Source: Thuidium tamariscinum (Eukaryota > Streptophyta > Bryopsida > Hypnales > Thuidiaceae). From it: a stretch of DNA of 64,000 nucleotides. Location of the stretch: contig OZ019759.1 in assembly GCA_947034885.2 (NCBI GenBank), forward strand, positions 2,048,501 to 2,112,500. The letters are read 5' to 3'. How positions within the stretch are numbered: the first letter of the stretch is position 1; each line of letters begins with the position of its first letter. Made by a program: the position numbers and the translations under genes. Of the stretch, positions 34,979 to 45,025 are shown piece by piece. The notes under the pieces were generated by a model, which saw only the letters and a list, made by a program, of their open reading frames with translations, did not search any database and was not told the DNA's origin.

Positions 34979-36329
34979 GAATTTGTCAAGGCAATGAACG
35001 TAAGATTTACAATGCTAGACGTGGTGAAATCACAAAAGTCATTAAGAGGGAAAGACGCCAACGAGATACTAAAGATAACGAACAAGTTAAAAATAATAAT
35101 GGCACCAGATGATGTCTACGACCTTTGGAACAAGGTGATTTTGAGTACTGCGCATGGGAGCTCATTGACCCAGATACTCTGTTAAAGTTTAGGGAGAAGT
35201 CAGGGTGGAAGTCAGAGAATGGGAACCTGACACACGAATTTCTTAAGTGGTTGGGCAATCTTTCTTATGATGACCTGAAGAAGCTCGCATAGCACATTCT
35301 TCACATGAATCCCAAGAGACAAAACTTTGAGTATCCCAAGGTGACTATGAAGATGATTTCTTCAGTGTTGGAGAGCTACTATACAACAAAAGACTGGGTA
35401 GAGCAGCACAAGAGGAAGTACTTGGTAAAGCGAGAGCTGCACCTCCTAAATCCTTCCATGGGATTACTGAATGCGTTCAACAATCTGAACGTAGAGAAAT
35501 GGAAACAATTCAAGATCAGCCACTCCATAACCAGTGCTACAATGAACATGCTTTTCGAAAAACCCGGAGAGGATTATTGGAAGGACGCAAAGCAGATGAA
35601 GTCCAAGAACAAGACAACGGAGGAGTTATCTCCCTACGCCGCCCAGTTCTTTAAGGCCTTTCTCAAGTGCCGTAATAATTCTGTAAAGCCACAAACTGTG
35701 GCGCATTCCAGAACTTATGAGATCGAGATAAACAAGCACCACGACTAGTCAACTAGCACTTGGCGGCAAGATACGCTAAAAGGCATTGGCTTCGGAGTGA
35801 TAGACTTCCGATACACTCTTGTGGTTCTTCACAAGATAAAGTGCACACCGCTGCAGCCATATTTTGCTGTGGTGATGAGCTCTTTCTAAAAGATGAAGAA
35901 GCGGGTACTTGAAGAGATACCGAGATGGTTGTTCATCTGCACAGATTTTGTTGAGCAGACCCAAGTGCTGACCTTCATTCACCAAAACCATGTCTTGGAG
36001 GAGTACAAAATGGACAGCACTGATTACTGGCCAGCGAAGAATGAGAGAATGGGAGACTATTCTACAAGTAATAGCAAGGCGGTAAGAAAGTGTACCTCAT
36101 ATTCCTTCAAGACAAGTCCAGAGTGGACTGGCAGCTTCTATACAAGACTTACAGGGCTCTTGATATAGATGTATTCAATAAGCCCCGAATGTACAATGAG
36201 ATTGCGTTTAGGATTTACAATACAGAACTCCGCATGGAGTTCTATTTGAATATCCTTCAGCGATTTGCTCTCGGATCAATGAATGTGTTGTCGATGTTTG
36301 ATGGAGCAAAGTTTACGTGCACTGCGATG
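34979..36329 (+). pseudogene. ParB/methyltransferase-like gene, exon B
   Basis: It begins EFVKAMNVRFTMLDVVKS, phase 0 after the acceptor. Shifts occur near 35135 and 36085. Stops are TAG 35290, TAG 35746 and TAA 35887, all explained by C-to-T at Gln codons. The first two thirds are helical (LKFREKSGWKSENGNL; TMNMLFEKPGEDYWKDAKQM). From 35760 the content looks like a Rossmann methyltransferase: strand FGVIDFRYTLVVLH, strand RWLFICTDF, and near the end MNVLSMFDGAKFTCTAM, similar in spacing to the motif I segment of beta-class N4/N6 methylases (LDPFxGSGTT). The catalytic DPPY-type motif is not recognisable, so activity is doubtful. It ends at ATG|GTAAG. Confidence 0.5.
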
Positions 36330-36502
36330 GTAAGATTTTTTAGCTCGAGTTGACCTAATTCCATCGAATTCTCTTTTTCTTTGCACTCTTCACAGTTCAG
36401 GTTAAGCTGAACTGGTGATCTTGATTTTAGGTCAACTCAACCTAAAGTGGTAGTGGTTCTGATATCATTCTCACATTCTTACAAATGTGTTTCTGTCCTC
36501 AG
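36330..36502 (+). other. Intron 2 with palindromic motifs at both ends
   Basis: Donor GTAAGATT after an ATG codon; acceptor CTGTCCTCAG; phase 0 on both sides. TTTAGCTCGAGTTGACCTAA starts 9 nt after the donor, and TTTAGGTCAACTCAACCTAA lies about 55 nt before the acceptor. The first 40 nt are similar to intron 1, including CCTAATTCYATYG after the motif. Confidence 0.75.
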
Positions 36503-37626
36503 ATGCAAGGATATAGAATCTTTGCCGTTGGAACATTTGATGAGTCTAGGCATTGGACTGAAATTGTTGAAGTGGGCAAATCTCTAGACCAAGACGACTT
36601 TCTTCCAAAGGGATATTTCGTGGATGAAGAACTTCACCCACAAAAGCCACCAATCGATTCTATACCGTTCTCATCTCGACGAAGAGCGCCTTCCTCAAGG
36701 GCAAAGAAGTCTGAAGTTGAAGTGGAGGAATTGTCAGAAGAGAATGCCATCACTGACGATGACATGGACGTGACAGGCCCACTTCCTTTCAATGAAGAGC
36801 ACTGCACACTAGTGAATCTCACTCAGAGTGTGCAAGGATCCTCCGCGTCATTGGGGTAGCCCATGGATGTGTAGCCAGCGAATACACCTATCCAGGGCAG
36901 GGCACAAAAAAAAAGGAAAAGAGACAACGATGACAATGACAATGATGAAGACATGCGGGTGCAATTAGAGAAGATAAGGGAGGCCCAAAAGAAAGACTGC
37001 GCTCAAAATCTTACTATGCATGCCGAGCAAGGGGAGCGGCTTGATGAAATTAAGCAATTAATCTTTTTACATAATGCCAAAAATCAAGCAACTTTGGGAG
37101 CCATCGTCAACCACTTGCAAGGCGTCATTCCCATCAACTCTTTCCTTCAGAACAGAATGCATCACCATTGATGATCCAAGGTGTAGGTTTTGGATCTTTT
37201 GGTTCATTTCTAAATTTTGGATCAGGTCTTCTTCGACTAGAGACCTCGTCTGCTGCACTCTAGGTTCTAATGCCAACACCTACGGATTTAGCGCCTCCTA
37301 TACCGATGGCATTGGCTTCTGCTCCCAATCCTCCCATCGCAGAACATGTCCTTCCTGCACCCGTTGGTACCTCCATAGAAAGTGGGAGTCCGGATGAACA
37401 ATGTGAGCAGCCTCTCCTTCCTCCTGAACATATTGTAGTGACAGATCCGTTGCCAACTTCCTCTTCTGACATTGAGGCAATAAATGCCATTGACATGGAC
37501 CTTGAAGACGATGTGGTAGTTGAACGTCCTGTGGAGAGCGTCTTGGCAAACGTACTCCCTGTTGTAATTGAAGGCACGTTGGCTACGCTAGATAACTCGG
37601 ATGCCTCTAGAAGTGCCTCTAGTTAA
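36503..37626 (+). pseudogene. ParB/methyltransferase-like gene, exon C with NLS-like run and coiled coil
   Basis: It continues MQGYRIFAVGTFDESRHW, which would complete the motif I strand-helix-strand of the methyltransferase-like domain begun in exon B. Then come an acidic/basic linker, TAG 36857 and TAG 36872 (CAG expected), a KKRKR run followed by D/N repeats (possible nuclear signal), and a helical segment RVQLEKIREAQKKD. A shift near 37145 moves to a frame with a Gly/Phe stretch (GVGFGSFGSFLNFGSG), TAG 37261 and a Pro/Ala-rich acidic tail to TAA 37624. That TAA could be the true stop or a changed CAA. Confidence 0.5.
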
Positions 37627-37648
37627 AATTGTCATGTATTGCTTAATG

Positions 37649-37670
37649 GTTTAGGTCGGGTCAACCTAAT
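37649..37670. repeat. Palindromic motif copy between the two decayed genes
   Basis: GTTTAGGTCGGGTCAACCTAAT, 23 nt after the TAA at 37626. It may be the donor side of another intron (GTATTGCTTAATG at 37636), but no partner copy was found before 38209. Confidence 0.65.
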
Positions 37671-37861
37671 GTGTATCATAGCTTTTATATTGTCATACAT
37701 GATTGTAGGGGTTGTATTTTCCTTGTTATACAGATCTCCAATGTGGAAAAAACCATAGGGATCTTCATTTTGATTTTTGAAAATAAATTTTGTATAATAT
37801 CACTCATCTTATAAGAAATTTTTATATGACATTCTCATGTTATATTTTTTATTTCTTTTCA

Positions 37862-38113
37862 ATGGCAAGCACTGTAAATGTCATGAGTGATCCTTATGGC
37901 ATTGACTATGAAATTGCAAAGGCCTCCTCTCCAAATGTCATTGCTCTTGTTGCTGTGGAATCCAAGCCATCCGCGAGCAATGATAATCTTGCTCTTCCCG
38001 ATGAGATTGCTCATGCTAGCCTAGCAATCCTTGAAGCCACACTAATGGAATTGGAGGTTGTGAACCCTATGGCCTTGGGAGATGGACATATAATGACAAG
38101 ACCTCCTGTTGAG
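37862..38113 (+). pseudogene. FCP1-like gene, first exon
   Basis: ATG 37862 opens MASTVNVMSDPYGIDYEIA and runs 84 codons without a stop to GAG|GTTAGT at 38114. The residues are Ala/Ser/acidic-rich with no domain. The intron 38114-38209 (96 nt, acceptor CTATAATAG) has no palindromic motif, and phase 0 holds on both sides, supporting the splice. A run of poly-pyrimidine lies upstream of the start. Confidence 0.5.
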
Positions 38114-38209
38114 GTTAGTAATATGAATGAATGACGGCTTGTTCACTTGACGGATTCATTTTTTTTATTCAATGCCTTCCTTTTTTTGTTTCCTGTGTTT
38201 CTATAATAG

Positions 38210-39130
38210 GGAAATCAATCACGAGTGCCGGTTTAGTGACTAGCATCATCTCTTTTCATTTGATAGCCAGGAACAGACCCTGTATGTTCTTGTGGGGAAT
38301 CATTGAAGGTTGTTCTGGTCCCATTGAGTTCCAGGTTGGCGGATAGGTGGTTGCACGTCACCTTGGACCTAAATGGGATCTTCTGTGTCTCCAAGGATGC
38401 AAAGTCCAAGGGTTTTCCGAAGTGTCTTCAAGACTCTAGACAACCACATTTGGCAACTACCCCCGCGCTTGTGGGACCTAAACTAGTTTATGTCTGTCCA
38501 AACTGCGCAGAATTTTTGCGGCAATTATCTCTATTTGCCTACGTGTCAATGTGGAGCTCTCTGAAAAATCCCACTACTGAAGAAATTTGCTTATATCTCT
38601 TCAATGGCTTAAAATATCCAGATTTTGTATTCGGGCAGAACTCTTGCACCACACTCAAGTGCAGGAAAAGATCGAGGTATGTCATGGTATTCAAGGAGCC
38701 AGGCACAAACAAGGAGCTGTTTCTAAAAGACCTCAATTAGCTTTTTACTAGCAACCGAGGGAAGTTCAAGCCGACTAATACAGTCATGGTCGACGATAGT
38801 CCAGTCAAACACATTCTCATTAAGCCAGAGAATGTTGTTCTCCCGAACACGTGGTCCAACAAAGGCAACGGTCCGAAGGACACGTTCCTCCTTGACAACC
38901 TTTTACCTTGGTTCCAACATCTCTATCTTGCTCACGATGATGGTTTGAAGTCCTTTCGGGATAATAGTTCCAGAAAAATGGAACGCAAAATATTGTGCAA
39001 TGAGCGAAACCGAAAGGAATACAATAGGCTCATGGACATCGTCAAGCAATCGAGTAGCTTGAGATAGGGTTCATATATAATATGTATTTTATCACGTCTT
39101 TTAGATGCTTTGCTTGTGGTTACTAGAGGT
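38210..39130 (+). pseudogene. FCP1/NIF phosphatase-like domain, broken
   Basis: The frame is continuous from 38210 apart from TAG 38234, TGA 38237, TGA 38261, TAG 38264, TAG 38738 and TAG 39065, all one C-to-T change from CAG or CGA. The order of motifs fits the FCP1-homology (NIF) family of HAD phosphatases: LHVTLDLNGIF (38350s), CPNCAEFLRQL with YVSMWSS, ELFLKDLN, then VMVDDSPVKHI and LPNTWSN. The family's catalytic DxD reads DLN here, so the second Asp is Asn, and the product may have been inactive even before the stops. Such domains usually dephosphorylate the RNA polymerase II tail or related phosphoproteins. Confidence 0.7.
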
Positions 39131-39396
39131 GTGGTCATTTTAGCTCAAGGATCTCGACCTAAACTATACATAGACTTTTGGTTTCGCTTTGGCTGAGTAT
39201 GTACGGCCTTACTTCTGAATAAATATTCGAGAAATTATTTTTGCTTTAATATGTTATTACTTCTCTTTAGCTCGGCTTGACCTTTCGCTGTTTTTATTCT
39301 CTATTTGTTTCTTTTATCTATATTTTCTTATGGGTTAAAATAATTTCTAAAATTAAATCATTCTTGATGTTTGATTTGTATTCTTTTTATTTTCAG
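39131..39396 (+). other. Probable intron with palindromic motifs at both ends
   Basis: GTGGTCATTTTAGCTCAAGG forms the donor side (a GT at 39129 is the alternative) and TTTATTTTCAG the acceptor. Phase 0 fits a donor at 39131. TTTAGCTCAAGGATCTCGACCTAAA starts 8 nt inside, with a longer spacer than other copies. TTTAGCTCGGCTTGACC lies near 39266-39284, about 112 nt before the acceptor. Confidence 0.5.
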
Positions 39397-40056
39397 ACCG
39401 TTCCTCAGGAAGCTATTGTGGTCCAGGAAGTCACCCTTCCATGCTCGGCTTCTATCGATTCCTTCCTTGAGTACAGGCAGAATGCAATCTTGAATACTGA
39501 AAACTTCCTTTGCTCCGCAGCCACGGCCAACTCTACAATGGACTTCTCGGTGAGGCCCATCGAAGACGGTGTAGTGGATAGTCTGTCAAGTCGGACGCCT
39601 TCACTATTGAAGTCGTGCTCTCCTTCGCCTCTTCGGTCCAAAGATCCTTTCACGTCACAGATGTCACCTTCCACTTCCGAGAAATTGACACAAAGGAAGC
39701 TGTATGAGAAATTCTAGCTCCAAGAACCTATGGTGAAACCAAATTGTCCACTACCTAGTGAATCAAGGGAGAAGAAGATTTGTGTGCATTCTCATGGTGG
39801 CGACCATCCTCATCTACAAGCCAGAGCCCTAAATATAAAAAGGATGAAGTCACACAATGGAGTTCCCCAAAGTCGAGACACTCGTCCAATACATAATGAA
39901 TGGAATCGGAAGTTCATACAGTTACAGAAGCTACAAGAGCTTTAACAATATAAAAAATTGTGTAATGGTTATAATCGTGGACCAGAGATTTTGAAGGCAA
40001 TGGGAACGATTAAGCAACAATTAGACATGTAGCGATTCTCTACATTGTACAGCTAA
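39397..40056 (+). pseudogene. FCP1-like gene, C-terminal exon
   Basis: After the acceptor the frame begins TVPQEAIVVQEVTLPCSA and includes a Ser/Pro-rich stretch (TPSLLKSCSPSPLRSKDP). It continues through TAG 39715, TAA 39943 and TAG 40030, which read as Gln if the C-to-T change is undone, to a plain TAA at 40054. No domain is recognised. The reading is consistent with the low-complexity tail of a regulatory phosphatase, but that is inference. Confidence 0.45.
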
Positions 40057-40387
40057 GTAGTACTCAAGTATATAGATGCATTGTTCAGGCGTCATACATT
40101 ATACATTGCCTGAGTGAATGACACTCGCTACAAATACATACACACTCATGACGATTTCTAAATATTGAAATGTCATATGTGAAAAAAAATTTGAAAATAC
40201 ACGGCTCTCTATAAATACAAGAGTTTCAGATCTAGTAATGACTTTGTTCAGTGCATTATCCTTGTTAATATGCTACATTGATGAATAAAGTTTAGTTCAA
40301 CTTCTCAATTTTCTGGGAATATTTGTTGATAAAAAGTGTATTCAAAACCTTTCAATTCAGTGGAATACTCTCATTTTAATGAATATA

Positions 40388-40659
40388 GTGTTTATAAGAA
40401 ACCCTTGTTTTAGGTGATGAGCCCTAATTTTTTATGACGAATTTTAGGTAATGTCAATGTTAACAACCCAAAAAATTTATGTCAACAAAAATGTCTAAGG
40501 TAACATCAATGTTGACAGTTCAATGTTTTTATATTAACATTGATGTTACATTAAACATTTGTGTTGATACAAAAATTTTGGGTGGTCAACATTGACATCT
40601 CCTAAAATCCGTCATAATAAATCAGGGCCCATCACCAAAAACGGAGGTTTCTTATAGTG
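40388..40659. mobile_element. Foldback MITE, about 272 bp
   Basis: The right end reads, inverted, CACTATAAGAAACCTCCG; the left end has GTGTTTATAAGAAACCC. The arms then pair through GGTGATGRGCCCT, TATGACGRATTTTAGG and ATGTCAATGTTRACMACCC around a short centre near 40530. The CACTA-like ends resemble the MITE at 34686-34893. The target duplication is not clear because the left tip is altered. Confidence 0.75.
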
Positions 40660-41400
40660 ATTTCACGGATGTTTCAAAATTCACATCCAAAATGGCCAAA
40701 AAAGAATGTAGAATTGAGAATATACCTCCACAATTATATTGTAAGGTCAATTTGCAAAATCATATTAGTTTCTTCCAAAAATGTCATTGAATTCCAACAA
40801 AGACCCAATCAATCTAGGCATTGTCAAGTTAGTTGAATTTTATGGATGTTTCAAAATTGACGTTGAAAATGGCCTAGAAAAAAATGTATAAGTTGGAATA
40901 TACCTCTAAAATAATATTTTGAGCGCAATTTGCAAAATCATATTAATTTGTTCCAAAAAAGTCATTGCATTCCATAAAAGACCTAGTCCAAACATTGTGA
41001 AGTTCCATTCTCATGGATGTTTCAAAATTCAAATGGAAAATGGCCAAAAAGAAGATGTAGAAGTTGGAATATACCGTGATAATTATATTCTAAGCTCAAA
41101 TTGCAAAATCATTTTAGTTTGTTGCACAAATCCCATTGAATTCCCTGAAAGATGTAGTCCAACCATTATCAAGTTCAATTTCACAGATTTTTAAAAATTC
41201 ACATCAAAAAAGGCCCAAGAAAAATCTAGAATTTTGAATAAACCTCCACAATTATATTTTAGGTTCAATTTGCAGAATCGTATTAGTTTGTTCCAAAAAT
41301 CACATTGAATTGTGTAGTTCAAGTCATTGTCATTGTGAAGTTCAATTTTATAGATGCTTCAAAATTCACGTCAAATGGATTCAAATGGATTCAAATTCAC
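40660..41400. repeat. Degenerate ~170-bp tandem array (about 4-5 units)
   Basis: The landmark GGATGTTTCAAAATTCA or a variant begins near 40667, 40844, 41015, 41185 and 41352, giving spacings of 177, 171, 170 and 167. Each unit also has an AATATACCTCHAMAATWATATT-like block and a CAATTTGCAAAATCATATTA block. Units differ by many changes, so the array is older than the 271-bp array. Sequence is unrelated to the 176-bp satellite. Confidence 0.8.
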
Positions 41401-42510
41401 CACAATTAACCCTCTATCTAATACTGAAAGATTGAACTAAGAAATGAAAATTGCTGAAATTACAAAAAAAGGTTCTTCTACAATGTTGGCTCATACATTT
41501 CTTTTCTTTAGGAATGTGAAGATTTTATTTCCTTATATCATTTGTAGAAGAAAAAAGTTTGAATAGTTGTGTTTTCATTCTTCAAAGACTCTTGGATCAA
41601 TATTATACTAATGATTGGATGAATTTAATTCCCGCATGAGGTTGTTTTTTTATATTTAGTTTGGCCATATAGTGGTGTAATGGTGTTGTTTTATAATAGG
41701 AATTAATTAATGTTTATGTCAATCGATATGAGCTTGTGTAATATGTTAATGGAATGTAAAGAGATATAATATGGTATAATTCCAATTGCAAGGTTTAGGG
41801 AGAAAATTTTAATTCATCAAAAATAGCTAATGCTACCGAAGTAGTCTTTACAATTTTCTCTTCTTTATATGTATTTGGCCACTTCCAAAACCCTAAACCC
41901 CAAACTTCTTATGTTTCCAATATGGTTCTGATGCCTTTGAAACACCCTTAAACTTAAATTCAATAAGCTTCTCTTCTTGTAGTAAATTCCATTAAAGTAT
42001 TTTTTTTAAAGTTCATTTTTGGTAATGTTTTCCTTGTTATCTTTCTCTTTTTCTACTAACACATTTTGAAGATGCCATGACCAAAAAAATAAAGAAGAAA
42101 TTGAAGAAGAATCAAACCTTCAATTGAACAATGACTTGTAATCAATATATTATATGGAAGTAGTACTAATATAATAAAAATTACAATTAAAAAGTATCAA
42201 ATGACAACTTATAGAGCTATGGAATTCTAATTTTTAAATGAAAAAATAGCTATTGTAAGAATCCAAGAACGTGGACCATAAAAAATATTTGTAATAAATC
42301 CAAAAACAAACTTTCCAGCTTCAACCAGTGTAACCTATACCTTGTGATTCATGTACTCAAATAGAGAGAAATTTTGTTCTGAATATGGCATAACTCACTA
42401 ATCGTACAAACATCAGTTTCTAGGGTTGCTGAAGTTGGGTACATATGCATAGTAGTTATTCAAATAGTAATTCCTTAAATTTTAGAATTACTAAGGATGG
42501 TAGTATCCAT
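41401..42510. other. AT-rich spacer, no gene seen
   Basis: No frame, repeat or RNA gene could be supported. Confidence 0.5.
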
Positions 42511-42930
42511 AATTGTTAGTGCACCCAATTCTTGATTGTGGAGTTTTATTAAAGTGTTGTTAGATGTGCCTTGAATCTATGCCAATGCTTGATTGTAGTT
42601 TGGGGGTCTATTTTTTAAAGATTTTGGTTTGAGAATTAAGGCAAATTTACTAGAGTATGGTTTAGGGTGCCTTCTACAGTTCTAACCTAAAAATTCATAG
42701 GAATTTCATAGTTTCTCCACAATTGTTAGTGCACCCAATTCTTGATTGTGGAGTTTTATTAAAGTGTTGTTAGATGTGCCTTGAATCTATGCCAATGCTT
42801 GATTGTAGTTTGGGGGTCTATTTTTTTAAGATTTTGGTTTGAGAATTAAGGCAAATTTACTAGAGTATGGTTTAGGGTGCCTTCTACAGTTCTAACCTAA
42901 AAATTCATAGGAATTTCATAGTTTCTCCAC
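42511..42930. repeat. Near-perfect 210-bp tandem duplication
   Basis: AATTGTTAGTGCACCCAATT begins at 42511 and again at 42721. The two copies are identical apart from a single base in the poly-T stretch (TTTTTTAAAG versus TTTTTTTAAG). This is the youngest tandem event in the window. No coding content is seen. Confidence 0.9.
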
Positions 42931-43369
42931 AAATTCTAATTTCTTTTTAGGATTCATGATTTCCAATTCATACTGCAGTGAAAATTAATTGTTTAAAGAG
43001 AAAACCACCTTTGAATATGCAAACATCTTACAACCCTAAATCTTTCAACTACGTTCCTTGTACCTCTTATATCCTTCAAGTATGTTCCACGTACCTACAA
43101 AACCCTTCAATCATGTTTCCCAAACCTACAGGCTTGGATATTTTGAAGCTACACAGGCAGTGCATTGCTCCCAGGCAGGGTTTTCTTGTCGGACATATTT
43201 TTGGGTTTTGGTGTCGTGTAGGACGTCTGACGTTGCGTGTCGCAGGTGAAAACATGTTGCTACCCCATTGCATCCCGTTGAGTAAAGTAAAAAAATTTTA
43301 ACCTATGGTAAATAGATTTGGCATACGTGGCAGGCTTTGGACAATGACGTGGAAAACTGGTCAGGCGCC

Positions 43370-43560
43370 TGTGAGTGAAGACAAGGCGACCGCGGGTAGC
43401 AAATGCAAGGCGACTGCGGCTTTAGGGCGACCTCGGGTGCGGGTTCCCGTGGGCGACCTTGGGTGTGGGTTCCAATGGGTGACCGCGGGTTCCAACGACC
43501 GCGGGTCCTAGAGGACTGCGAACTCGGGTGAGGGGCGACTACGAGTTTAGGGTGGCAATG
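43370..43560. repeat. GC-rich subterminal motif block
   Basis: About nine copies of GGCGACCGCGGGT and variants (GGCGACCTCGGGT, GGCGACTGCGG) with irregular spacing. CpG-rich in an AT-rich setting. Repeated short motifs close to the ends are typical of transposase binding sites in hAT and CACTA elements. Confidence 0.7.
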
Positions 43561-45025
43561 AGATTTCTACTTCATGCACCAAGACTTAGGGGAAAAAACA
43601 TTTTTTAACACATGCAACCATAGGATCTTATAGTAATCTTGTTTGAAAAGATGTAGAAAAACTTTCAGAATTTTCCACTATACAGATTGCAACATATTTT
43701 CGTTTCAAGTTACAAAAATCTTTTTCTTAACAATGCTAAAATACTAGCGGCTACACTTCACAAGGTTACACTTGTATGAAAAAAAAGTTTAAATTGCTTG
43801 ATACCCTTTGAATTCATCCTTAAAGGCAAGTTGGCTACGTGCTCAAAAAATTTCAAATCATTTGGAATTGTACAACATATAAAAGATTATAATAAGTAGA
43901 AAGAAGTAGAAAATGAGCTAAAATACCAAATTGTGAACAATTGATTCATAGAATTGGAAAATGCCAATCCCAATGGTTAAAATATTGTAATAAACAATCT
44001 ACACCTACTATTTCTTTATTATTCCAAATGTAAAAAATTAAATTTAATAAAGGATCAGGAACTGCTTCTTTTGTAGTGTAGAGATTCTATAACTAGTCAC
44101 AAACTACTCCTAACTAAAACTCGACATAACTTTTGACTCATTGATCAAAATCAAATGATTCAAAGCTTTTCACTTAGGTAAAAATATAATAAACCAATAT
44201 CAATGTTTTACTTCTTATAAAAATTATTTTGAAAGAATTTTTTGTTTCTACCCGTACTACCCACCAATTAAAGGAATTAAGGAATTGACATATTATGCCA
44301 TAACTTTTAAAATATGTTGTCAAAAGCTATGAACATTGTTAGGCCTTAAAGCTACTCATTGGACACATATTGTTTGAAAATTTCAAAAAAATATAATAAA
44401 ATCTCCATTCATAGTGAATTGCCCAAAATTGCTATTTTGCTAAAAAATGGCGTTTGAGTGTGTAGAGATTAATTGGCCCTATCTACTAATCCACTCTTGA
44501 TTTGAAACATTCCAAATGATTCTCAAGAATTTACACTTATGTACTTCTAAACCCCGTTTGAAACCATTGGAAGTGCTACAAAATCATAATGAGTTCCCTA
44601 CTACATAATTCTGAATAATGAAGGATGAGAATTTCATAGCTCATTTCTTCTTGTCCAATTCAAAAACGGATGTCTAAGGACTTTACATAATGAAATAGAA
44701 ATTAGTAGTACTCAAAATCAAAATAGTGATAATAAACTCATAACTTATATATTATCATTATACTTTGAAGAGTCTACAAAAAAAGATTTGTCTGCGTTGC
44801 TATTTTGAAATTGCCTACTACCATCAACTAATTACTTTCGAATACAAATAATAATATGGATTTATGTGAGTCTCGCTATAACATGTATAATTATCTAATG
44901 AAGCACTACAAAATGCTCACACATAAGGTACTAGCCTATAAATTTCTACTTCTAATCTTCAATACAAAACATTTGTCGAAGATCTTTATAATACTTTTTT
45001 TTTCTCAAGACTACTAGTTGCACAT
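43561..45025. other. AT-rich stretch 3' of the transposase gene
   Basis: No supported frame or repeat. It would be element-internal if the hAT boundaries are right. Confidence 0.45.

Noticed and set aside
1229-40056. Reassigned genetic code (TAG/TAA as Gln) instead of decay
   Set aside because: TGA also appears at Arg and Trp positions, frameshifts are present, and the intact gene at 53025-54413 uses ordinary stops. Decay explains all of these.
40201-40388. Extra exon or gene after the FCP1-like gene
   Set aside because: Only short frames, no splice signals, and A/T-rich sequence leading into the MITE.
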